64,000 nucleotides of DNA from NCBI GenBank assembly GCA_002778195.1, contig PCDI01000002.1, positions 2,989,234 through 3,053,233 on the forward strand. The letters run 5' to 3'. The translations under genes were made by a program, and so were the position numbers. The stretch is from Raffaelea ambrosiae. Its lineage: Eukaryota; Ascomycota; Sordariomycetes; Ophiostomatales; Ophiostomataceae. The number at the start of each line of letters is the position of its first letter. Positions within the stretch are counted from its first letter, which is position 1. Under the pieces are notes generated by a model. The model was not told the DNA's origin. It did no database searches and worked only from the letters and a program-made list of their open reading frames with translations. Shown here piece by piece: positions 20,927 to 29,760 of this stretch.

Positions 20927-22726
20927 TTACTCGGCCAGGCCCTCGAAGAAGCAGGCAAGGCCCCAGGCGCCCGGGTCAGGCACCTTCTCAAAGTTGCTAC
21001 CACCAATATACACCGTCCGGCCCAGACTGGCCTGCATTCCCTTGGTGTGCTCGGCACCAGCCCTGGCAGCTGCAGCAGCAGCCTGCACATTTCCGCTTGT
21101 CTCAGCTAGCTTTTCCACAAATGGATAGAGGGCGTCCACAAGAGTGCGGTCGCCAGGCCGTGCGGGAGTGTAGCGCGAGAGAGCATCGCAGCTCAGACGG
21201 AGGGCGGCAGCCCAGTTGACGGAGGACGAAGCACCATCGGCGGCCTGCTTCCGTAGCGCGTGCACCAGCGCGTTCAGGAAGATGGCGTATAGCGCGCCCG
21301 ACGTGCCGTCCATGGACCGCTCAATAACAGGCACGATGTTTGTGACATCGGCCACGACGTCGTCTGTGACAGCCCCCGGGGTGGCCAAGTGCTCCAGGAC
21401 AGACTCGGCACCGCGCTTCAGGCCAGTGCCACAGTCACCGTCGCCGACAACGGTGTCGTACTGCGTCACTTCGGGCTCGGCTTGGATGACGCGCTTCAGG
21501 CCGTTCTCGAGCGCCTTGCGGAAGACGGCCGGGTCGGTCTTCAGGCCGCTGTGGACCGCAGGTGCCGAGCTTCCAGCTGCCGCAGTTGTGTCTGCTGCTG
21601 AGGTCGGAGTCGTCGTCTGTGTCTTGGCCTTTTCCCAGGTGGCTGCCGAAACCGGGGCTGCCCAGCCGGTGGCCTCAGCTGGGTCGTCGAGCAGATCCAG
21701 CAGCGTGGGGCCCTTGTCTCCATACCCAAGGTCGACCGCGTTGAGCAGGCTGATGCTGAAACCGAGGCCGTTGAGACTGGTCATGTAGGTGCCGCTGAGC
21801 ACACGCACAGGGCGGATCTTGTAGTCGCTGCCCAGCTGTGCCACGACCTCGGCAGTGATGCCGCCCAGCTCGAGGACGCTGACGCCGCCGAGGTTGTTGA
21901 CCATCAGGACCACCTCGCCGCCTGGGGTGGCGGGCACTTTCACGAAGGCACGGTCGCTGTCGGCGGGGTCGAGCAGCTGCTGGAGCATGGTGCGCACGAG
22001 GGCCGGCAGCTCGAGGCCCTTGGCACGACCCGAACCCGGCTCGTTGTGGATGCCCATGCCGATCTCGACCTCGTCTGTGGCGAGCGCATCCTGGGCATCA
22101 GGGGGCCCGCGGCCGGGCACATGGACGTGCTCGAGGCTGGCGCCGACGCTGACGAGGTTCTCTGCGGTGGTGCGGGCCACGAGGGCGACGTCCTTCAGGC
22201 TGAAGCCGCGGGCAGCCAGAGCGCCCGAAATCTTGTGGACCAGCACAGTCCCGGCAATGCCACGGCGGCCGACCTTGCCAGCCTTGGCCCGTCCGACGCC
22301 AACGTCGTCGCCGACCACGACCATCTCCACGTCGACGCCGGCGGCGCGGGCCTTCTCGACGGCCATTCCAAAGTTGAGCACGTCGCCTGTGTAGTTCATG
22401 ACGGTCACCAGCACGCCACCATCATGCGGCACGCGGGACGAGATGGCTGTGCGCACCTGCTCGGCCGATGGCGACGCGAAAATGGTGCCGGCCACGGCCG
22501 CCGTCAGCATACCGGGGCCGACCATGGCAGCGAAGCTGGGCTCGTGGCCGGAGCCGCCGCCGGACACAATGGAAGTCGCCGGCTTCTGCTGGCCATCCTG
22601 GATTCTGTAGACAATCTTGTTCTCTGCATCCAGGGCCACAGCCGGGTTGGTGAGCGCGACGGCCCGCAGCGCCGAGTTGACGAGCAGCGTCGGGTCATTG
22701 ATGAAGTGCTTTGCAGAGGACGCCAT
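20927..22726 (-). CDS. DAK1: Dihydroxyacetone kinase (DhaK-DhaL, ATP type)
   Basis: Phosphorylates dihydroxyacetone with ATP to dihydroxyacetone phosphate, feeding glycerol use and detoxifying dihydroxyacetone. Single exon of 599 residues from the ATG at 22726; the frame is open farther upstream but has no ATG there, and HFINDPTLLVNSALRA is the usual start of the family. The DhaK domain (1-345) shows SGGGSGHEPSFAAMVGPGML (55-74) and His227 in GMGIHNEPG, which forms the hemiaminal with substrate. A low-complexity Thr/Ala linker (about 365-392) leads to the DhaL domain (395-599) with VGDGDCGTGLKRG (427-439), whose Asp residues hold Mg-ATP, and SMDGTSGALYAIF (471-483). The C-terminus (FFEGLAE) is not a peroxisomal PTS1, so a cytosolic location is likely. 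Confidence 0.95.
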   Translation of the reverse strand: MASSAKHFINDPTLLVNSALRAVALTNPAVALDAENKIVYRIQDGQQKPATSIVSGGGSGHEPSFAAMVGPGMLTAAVAGTIFASPSAEQVRTAISSRVPHDGGVLVTVMNYTGDVLNFGMAVEKARAAGVDVEMVVVGDDVGVGRAKAGKVGRRGIAGTVLVHKISGALAARGFSLKDVALVARTTAENLVSVGASLEHVHVPGRGPPDAQDALATDEVEIGMGIHNEPGSGRAKGLELPALVRTMLQQLLDPADSDRAFVKVPATPGGEVVLMVNNLGGVSVLELGGITAEVVAQLGSDYKIRPVRVLSGTYMTSLNGLGFSISLLNAVDLGYGDKGPTLLDLLDDPAEATGWAAPVSAATWEKAKTQTTTPTSAADTTAAAGSSAPAVHSGLKTDPAVFRKALENGLKRVIQAEPEVTQYDTVVGDGDCGTGLKRGAESVLEHLATPGAVTDDVVADVTNIVPVIERSMDGTSGALYAIFLNALVHALRKQAADGASSSVNWAAALRLSCDALSRYTPARPGDRTLVDALYPFVEKLAETSGNVQAAAAAARAGAEHTKGMQASLGRTVYIGGSNFEKVPDPGAWGLACFFEGLAE

Positions 22727-24499
22727 GATGTCGGGAGATGGGCGTTGGGAGTCGTCTGGGTTCGTTCTGTTGTAAGCTGTCAAATGGTCACACGAGACAG
22801 GCAACTGGAGAGCACGAGTAGTGTGAGGAGAGAAGACCCCGCGAGCTGTGTTTGTGGGCAGGGAAAGAGCGACCGGCGCCGTAAAAGGCCGTAGCACGAC
22901 TGCAGGCTCGCGGGATCATAGTCCCGCCTACCGCCTACCCACCAGCGAATGGATGCGGCGTTCTCTGCCCCAACCTGCAGTTTAATTCTATTTTCTTACG
23001 GCGTACCACTCCTCTGGGCTGCTACTTAGTGTGGCGTTAGCACCTTCGCCCGCCAAGCTGCCTTTATATCCGCACACTGTCGCGATCATGCGCACATCTC
23101 CCTTTCTGTCACCCCAACTCTCTCGCCATCCTCCCCACTGGCAAAATTCCGCCACGACATGGCAATGAGGGGAGAGTTTGGAGAAGCAGCTTCCTTTGAG
23201 GTCTGTTGAAGCCGCCAATCCCACCCGTGCCCACTCTCCCCGACACCTGATGGGACGGAGCTGGCCGTCCTTCTATCACGAACTATGCGCGTGCCGTCTG
23301 ACACTACGGATGTGCAATGCGTCACCGGACACTGCTACCAGACTTGCGGGACCCCACCCCTGTCGCTGTGGTGTCTTGCGGCGACGAGCTTAAAAAACTA
23401 GCAAAGAAACACCACCTGCATTTACCTCAAAACGACAACTCTGCGTGGGTACCCCAACACCTTGCGCAGGAAATAGCCTCTGGGCTGGCCAGGTGGAACA
23501 GAATTGCCCTAGAAAAAGGAGAGCCAGCACCCACATTTCTGCCGAGTTTTTTCCGCACTTCTCCCGCACTTCACCCGCGTTGCTATAAGAATGTCTCGTC
23601 GCGGGAGTTGACGGAGCATCTATTACGGGGGCACAACGCGTGATGTCCTTTCCAGAGACTCACTGGCAGAGCTGATCGTCAAAATGCTCGAAATCCGTGA
23701 GCATACAGTCGCGGGCGTCGGATACGGCTGCCGCGCAAGTTTTCCACTCGATGGATCCGACGATGCCGCACAACTTGGAGAAGTGCGGGCTGTCTGCTGC
23801 GGGGAAGGGCGACCTGTACAGAATGTGGGGCAGAATGGCAGTGGTCTCCGTGAGGGGACATCAGGTTGGGACACCTCTCCGCCATGTTTTCCGGTGAGGC
23901 CACTCCGCATCCGGGGGCAGTCGGAAAACATGTATAAATCGAAGACGGATATCTGGTTGGTCCGGAAAACAGCCAGCAAGCCTGCAAATCGTCTGTACGT
24001 GGATTCAACATATTGTGAGAAGACTGAATGAACATTTGTCTGCAGATGAAGAATGCGCTCTAGAAGAAATATATAGGAGTACAGAAATCGACTCTAGAAG
24101 TGCTGCGCGATGCTCGCACGATGCAGAAGAAACACGAAGCGCGGCCCAGTGTGCCCAAGAATCCGTTACAACGCCAACGCCTATGCCAATGCCAGTACAT
24201 GATTGGAAAAGAAACAAAGGCAAACATAAAAACAACCACCTTGATGGAAAATGAAGGAAGGAAACAAGAGACAAACGACCAGCCAGAAAATCGCACACAC
24301 ACAAAAAAAAAAANNNNNNNNNNNNNNNNNNNNNNNNNNNNNNNNNNNNNNNNNNNNNNNNNNNCCCTGAAGCCTAAAGAAGCCTTTGGTCCTTTCAAAC
24401 GCATCTTCTGCTGGGTATAATGAGATAGATTTCCTCCTCTTCATCTCTTCTTGATCCTGTCTCTCCAGGTTTCTCTTGTCTTAGCGCCACCCTTTCTCC
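22727..24499. other. Spacer with assembly gap, no gene supported
   Basis: 1.8 kb between the kinase promoter and the 3' end of the GH76 gene, with 51 undetermined bases (24314-24364) directly after an A11 run. A 108-codon frame with a true ATG at 23317 and overlapping frames near 23684 lack recognisable motifs and a matching splice structure. I see nothing else. Confidence 0.45.
24314..24364. other. Assembly gap (51 N)
   Basis: Run of 51 N after poly-A; the real length is unknown. It lies about 135 bp beyond the stop codon of the GH76 gene and does not interrupt coding sequence. Confidence 0.99.
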
Positions 24500-26004
24500 T
24501 TAGTACGCCACAAACACGCTGCCGCCGAGGACCGACACCGCCACCAGGATGGTGATGAAGCTGGCGCCGACGCGCGAGCCGGTCGTGATGGGTGTGCTGG
24601 TGGTCGTTTCCGAGGACGACGAGGACGAACCGGCGCTGGCGTCGCCCTGCGAGGTGCCGCCCGTGCTCGAGGTCACCGGTGCGGCCGAGCTCTGGTTGAC
24701 CAGCGAGTACATGATTGCGGACAGGGCGTTCATCTGCTCACCGACGCCGACGAGGCCGTCGAAGGCGCCGGTGGTCCACTTGAAGCCGCAGGCGGTGCCG
24801 GCGATGCCGCTGAAGCCCGAGGAGGGCGAGCCGGAGCAGGCGGTGGCGGCGCCGGCGGCGGTGGCCTGGAGGTACGTGGAGATTTCGGTGTAGGTGTAGG
24901 GAGCCATCTGCATGGTGCCGGCCATCCAGCGGGCGAGGTAGCCCTTGAAGCTCTGCTGGTCAGTGTCGCAGAGGACGGAGGCCTCGCAGGCGCTCTCGTA
25001 CATGATGCTGTTGTTGAAGAAGGTGGCCTTGGTGTTGTTCCAGATGCCGTCGACGCGCTCCTTCCAGGTGGCATTGCCGTTGGTGTAGTTGTACATGACG
25101 GCCGCGCCGTGCATGTAGATGCCGGCGTTGTACGACCACTGGTTGGGGTCGGGCGTCGTGCAGCTGTCGTTGGCGGCGATGCCGGCACCGTCAAACACCT
25201 GGTAGCTGGACGAGATGAAGTCGACCGACATCTCCCAGTCGAAAATCTTGGCCGCCCAGTCCGCGTACGTCTGGTTGCCCGTGTACCGCGCCAGCCGCGC
25301 GCCCAGATTGAAGAAGCAGCCGTTCGAGATCGAGTTCTTGTAGTTGTAGCCGTTGTTAAACGTGAAAATCTGCCACCGCAGGCCGCCGTCGCACGTCGTC
25401 GTGTCCCACCGCGTCGCATACTCGTTGAACACGGCCTGCGCCAGCGCCAGCCACTGCGGATCGCTCGACGGCGGATTCGGGAACGCGTTCTCCGCCGCCG
25501 ACATGGCTGTCAGCGCCCAGAACCCCTGGTCGTCGTTGCCCTCCGTCCGCGTCTGGTTCGACGGCATGAAGTCGGCATCGTCGCCCGTCTGGTGGATGAT
25601 CGCCGTCGACGTGAGGTTGTTGTACGTTGAGTCGCCCGTCAGCCAGTAGTAGTCGACCAGTGTGCCGAACATGGCGCCCGCTTCCCACCAGTAATAAGGA
25701 TCCGGCAGGTTGCCGGGCACATCGCCGGTGTGGTTGCCGGTGTAGTACTTGAGCAGGCCGTAGGCTACGGTGCTTGCCGCCTCCATCACCGAGGCTGGTT
25801 CGAGTGTGCATCGTTAGCAGTGTTTCTCTCCCCTCCTGTTTGAACTCTGGCTCGTTCTTTTCTTCTTCTTCTTTTCTTTTCTTGCTGTTGGACATCCACC
25901 CCGTCTTGTATAAACCTACTTGTGTCCCCAATTGTCATATCAATGGCCGTTGCTGCTTGTGACAAGAGACAGGCAGCGCCTGCCAGTTTCAAGGAGGTTC
26001 TCAT
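24500..26004 (-). CDS. GPI-anchored mannan endo-1,6-alpha-mannosidase (Dfg5/Dcw1, GH76)
   Basis: Cell-surface enzyme of the GH76 family thought to transfer GPI-mannoproteins onto the cell-wall glucan. Exon 1 is 26004-25920 and exon 2 25794-24500; the intron 25919-25795 has a GTAGGT donor, CTGCTAAC branch and CCAG acceptor, for 459 residues. Residues 1-20 (MRTSLKLAGAACLLSQAATA) form a signal peptide. GNLPDPYYWWEAGAMFGTLVDY and TEGNDDQGFWAL (Asp116-Asp117) are the GH76 landmarks, the Asp pair being the catalytic motif. Many Asn-X-Ser/Thr sites are present. A Ser/Thr stalk (about 385-430) and a hydrophobic C-terminus (GASFITILVAVSVLGGSVFV) form a GPI-attachment signal. Fungi carry several paralogues, so DFG5 and DCW1 are not distinguished. 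Confidence 0.93.
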
Positions 26005-26280
26005 ACTGAGCGCGAAACCCGTGGTCTTGGGAGGGTCTTGGGAGATCTTCAAGGCCTTGGGAGTCTTGGAAGTCTTGGAAATCGCGGGTGTGACGTCTTG
26101 GAAGGTGTCGAGCTAGGACGTCTTGGGGTGATCTTGGCGCGCCTCGGTTGTAAATGCAACAGACAGAAACAGTATGTATGGGCGCCGATTATAAGTAAAC
26201 AGAAGAAAAAAACAAATTGCGGAGGCGTCCTCGCTCGTCAAGATCGAGAACTGCGATATATGCAACTTCTGTATGCGTGC

Positions 26281-26288
26281 GTGTGTGT

Positions 26289-26319
<31 letters not shown>
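26281..26319. repeat. GT dinucleotide microsatellite
   Basis: About 19 GT units with one GG interruption, roughly 280 bp upstream of the start codon of the GH76 gene. Confidence 0.9.
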
Positions 26320-26320
<1 letters not shown>

Positions 26321-27100
26321 CGTATGTGCAATGAGAGTTTTACAAAACGGTCTTCTAAAAAAGAGACCAACGTAAGATGCTTCGTCAGACCTGCCGGAGA
26401 TCCTAAAGAATGCAAAAGGAGGAAAAGAGCCAAGCAACGAAGGGCTAGGGAAATAGAAATAAAGGGGAGTACTCAGAGTATGGAGTACGAATACATACTA
26501 TGTGCTAACAAGTGCAGTGCTAGAGGGGATGGCGTAGCGTCACCTTGGAAAGATTGCGAGGAAATGAAGCAGAAAGGCATATGGGGCCGCCTACGAGGCG
26601 AAATATTACACCACAGCTGGGAACAATACGGTGCAGGATACGAGTACGTAGGAGCCCTCGGGGTCCAAGCCAGCACAGAAATAAATAAAAAACTACGGAG
26701 AATGGGTCGCTCGCACGCCTCCTGACGTGGAGTGCTAGTTATTTCTCTCGTTGATTCCTCCTTCTTTATCCTGGGCCTCCTGGCCACACGAGTGAGGCTG
26801 TGTGCTTCAGCCAGCAGCCCGGCAGGCAATACGGGGTCGCCTGAAACGCAACGGGTTGGACGTTCGGCATTGTGCTGCCCAAACCACAGGCCGCAAGGGG
26901 TCCGCCCCTTTGCAATTACAGAGCTCTGCGTGTTTGATGCATGCATAATACGACACATAGGGAACTACTACATAGTATGTAGTTATGGAGTACAAATAGA
27001 GTCTTGCTGGCTGCGCACATCACAGGAGCGCCAGAGGAAGTTTCTTTCCCCTGGCCCTCTTGCCGTCTTCCGACCTTCTGGCTCTGTTCGTTCCCGTCTT

Positions 27101-27200
27101 TTCTTGTCTTTTCCTGTCTTTTCCTGTCTTTTCCTGTCTTTTCCTGTCTTTTCCTGTCTTTTCCTGTCTTTTCCTGTCCTCCTGTCCTCCTGTCCTCCTC
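27101..27200. repeat. 10-bp pyrimidine minisatellite
   Basis: Eight 10-bp units of TTCCTGTCTT (first unit TTCTTGTCTT) pass into CCTGTCCTCC units. All pyrimidine except one G per unit; possible H-DNA former. Confidence 0.85.
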
Positions 27201-28449
27201 ATTTCTTCTCCTTCTCCATCGGCCGGTTCCCTATGCTTCTTTGTTTACCCGTACACTGACGGGCCGTCTCCACAGCGTCCGGATCAAAAGGGAGGAGGAT
27301 TGCGTACGACAGCACTACGTATGTCATGGCTCTAGGAGTTGATCTCCAAAACGGCTAGCCAGGCCCTCACAGACAGGCCCAAACAGCGAGATCCACGACA
27401 CCCCCTGTGCTAGGCGGAGCCCAGCCGTTGCCCATGTTATGCGATCAGCCAATCAGAAGACCCGTAAGTGGAGCCAGGTCAACGTCAGCCAAATGCCAAG
27501 CCTGCTGAGCCACGCGTCTGGCAATGGCCACCGACACCTGACTTTTTGCGCAGCAACGTGAGATTTTTGGTCCCTTTTTTTAAAATTATTATTATTATCT
27601 TTTGTGCTGCGGATGGACAGAGCCAAATCCAACGAGCGCACTGGCGAATGGTCGTGCCAGAATTACATAGTACCACCGTAACTACAATTTCTTGCCATCG
27701 GTTGGCCAGCTCTGCTTCATATGACTGAGCATTAAGCCCATTTCCATTCTGTAAGAAGCCTTTCCATGACATACATAGTAGTTACAGGATAGTATTCTGC
27801 TCGTACTCTCCTATTCAAGCTGAATTGGTAAGATACAATATAGCTACGGCCTTGGCTTCACCACAGCCGCCATGTACTCGTAGCCTGACCGAGCTGCACC
27901 GAGACGACAGAAGCACAGGACGAAGCCGAAGGCTGATACTGGGGCTTGACTAGTCATCTGACATCACCCCCAAATTTCTGGCCCAGACGGCCAGTGCCGC
28001 GAGAACGGGTGGCGCCTTGCCGGTCTTGACTTTGGTGATCGCCAGAGATCTATCTGCCCCTTCGCCAGATCCCTGGCCACGTCAGATCCTCACCCAATAT
28101 AGACACACAAATGGCACGAACACAATCACATCCGGTTTTTGAAAGGATCCCGCTGGATAGATCATGCACCATGCATAAACATCAAAAACACAGAAAAAAA
28201 CCTGGAGAGAATCACTTGCTTTTGTTTAAAACCTGTTTCTGTTGCTGGTCCGAGTCTTCATTGGTTTCCCATGTCCAGCCAACCCAACCCGGCCCATGTA
28301 ACAAATAACCCCAAACGCCATGCATGCCAATCGTGAAGTCGGTCTAGAAGATATGGACAGCCGCCGCTATTGCTTTTCGTAGGAAATGTAGGAGAAACAT
28401 AAAAGAAAAGACACCAAAAGGTATAGAGATATCTGGGACCGTTCCCGGC

Positions 28450-29298
28450 TCACAGGATTTCTTCCTCGTCTTCGGCTGGAGTCGGCAGCGGCACGGCCGC
28501 GGCGGCAGTAGCGAACGTTGTCATGGGAGCAGCCGTATCAACGGGGGCCGCCTCCATGAGCACCTCAGGCAGTGGTGCTGCTGTCGTAGCTGCCTCCACC
28601 GTAGCTGCCTCCACCGTAGCTTGTGCTGCCGCGGGCAGCGCGATCGCCGCCGTCTCGCCGCCATCGCCCATCTCTTCGTCGTCGTCGGCAAAGAATCGCC
28701 GCACAGCCTCGTCGCCGCTGTTCTTGTTGTCGTCGTTGTCACTCTCCTCACCGTTGTTGCCGTCGTCACCGAGGGCAAAGCGGTTCGGCTTCTGCCGCTT
28801 GTCTACCACGTTGGCAAACTCCTGGATCTTGTCATTGATGTCGTCCCAGTTCTGCCGCCGCAAGTCGATTGCCCTGGCCTGCGACTTGCTGCGCTGCACC
28901 TTCTTCGTCGTGCGATCGAGAATGGCTTCGGCCCGGTCCAAGCCGCGCTCCTGGCGCCGCCGGGCCTTGGCACTGAGCATCGACTTGCGCCCGTGCTTCT
29001 TGGTCTTCTTCGTCACACCTGCGGACTGGTGGATGCCCAGCACAGACGGCCGCAGCTCGACCGACGCCGAGGGCGGCTTGGCATTCTTCAGGGATTTGTC
29101 AAGATCAATGCCTGGTGAAGTGGCTCGCCGCGCAGCGCGCGAGTGTTTTGACGGAGCTGACGACTTATTAGCGCTTTTATTTTTTTTCCTTTTTTTCCCC
29201 TTTTTGTGTATATATGGTTTTTTTCCCCTCGCATTGGCCTTCTGCCTCCAATGCACCGGAATCCAGCGACTCTATGCATTCTTACCTCGTTTGGCCAT
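28450..29298 (-). CDS. ALB1: Ribosome biogenesis factor Alb1
   Basis: Alb1 is a small basic shuttling factor that associates with late pre-60S particles with Arx1 and is released in the cytoplasm. Exon 1 is only 13 nt (29298-29286, MAKR plus one base); the intron 29285-29157 has a GTAAGA donor, CTAAT branch and GTCAG acceptor; exon 2 is 29156-28450, giving 239 residues. The join produces MAKRAPSKHSRAARRATSPG, the conserved Alb1 start, followed by HQSAGVTKKTKKHGRKSML, a long basic helix (KARRRQERGLDRAEAILDRT) and RSKSQARAIDLRR. The last third is acidic and then Ala/Thr-rich, lineage-specific. The alternative unspliced start at 29250 adds a Lys-rich stretch that is read-through of the intron. 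Divergent from the ubiquitin protease gene. Confidence 0.88.
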
Positions 29299-29760
29299 CT
29301 TTTCGTTGTATGCAGTGATGTCTTAATTACCCATGCCTTTTTTCTGCCGTTGCGGAAACTTTTTTTGTGCTAGGTTGCGATTCTGCCGGCAGTCACCGCT
29401 ACTTTATCGCGGTACACAAACGTGGTTATCTCATCATCTGGGTGGCATTTTGAATCACATGCATCCGGGCAGAGCCTCAGGCGTCACGACGAGCAAATAA
29501 GACTGCAGACATCACGTCCCCCACAACTACGCAACCGTGGGGATTCAAAGGTCTGGGTTTTCTTCAACTTTGACTTCGGCCGTATCCCACGGCCGCGCTG
29601 TGCGGAAGCGGAACAGTGTGCGCTTCCTCATGGTCATGGCGGTTGGTTGGACGGTTCAAGGTTCACACTATCGCGACCTCATACGACATCAGGCCTGCCT
29701 CTCTCGTGCGTAGTGAAATCTCAGAGATTCTTACGCACGTATGCGAGGGCGAACCTTAAA
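29299..29760. promoter_or_regulatory. Divergent promoter between ALB1 and the ubiquitin protease gene
   Basis: 462-bp spacer between start codons. The plus strand is open from 29422 to the protease ATG but has no ATG, so it is treated as leader and promoter. No recognised binding site stands out. Confidence 0.5.

Larger units (their letters stand above)
26005..28449. other. Spacer with microsatellites and dispersed motifs
   Basis: 2.4 kb upstream of the GH76 gene and downstream of ALB1. It contains a GT microsatellite (26281-26319), a 10-bp pyrimidine repeat (27101-27200), TACTCGTA words at 26638 and 27875 and TACATAGTA at 26969 and 27772. No coding frame or RNA gene can be supported. Confidence 0.5.

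Noticed and set aside
22727..22897. 57-residue N-terminal extension of dihydroxyacetone kinase
   Set aside because: Starts at GTG; the first ATG at 22726 gives the canonical family N-terminus.
23317..24031. Possible small gene with ATG at 23317
   Set aside because: 108 codons without any recognisable feature; neighbouring frames cannot be joined by credible introns.
29422..29760. 113-residue N-terminal extension of the ubiquitin protease
   Set aside because: The frame is open but begins at GTG and has no ATG before 29761; it also lies in the divergent promoter.
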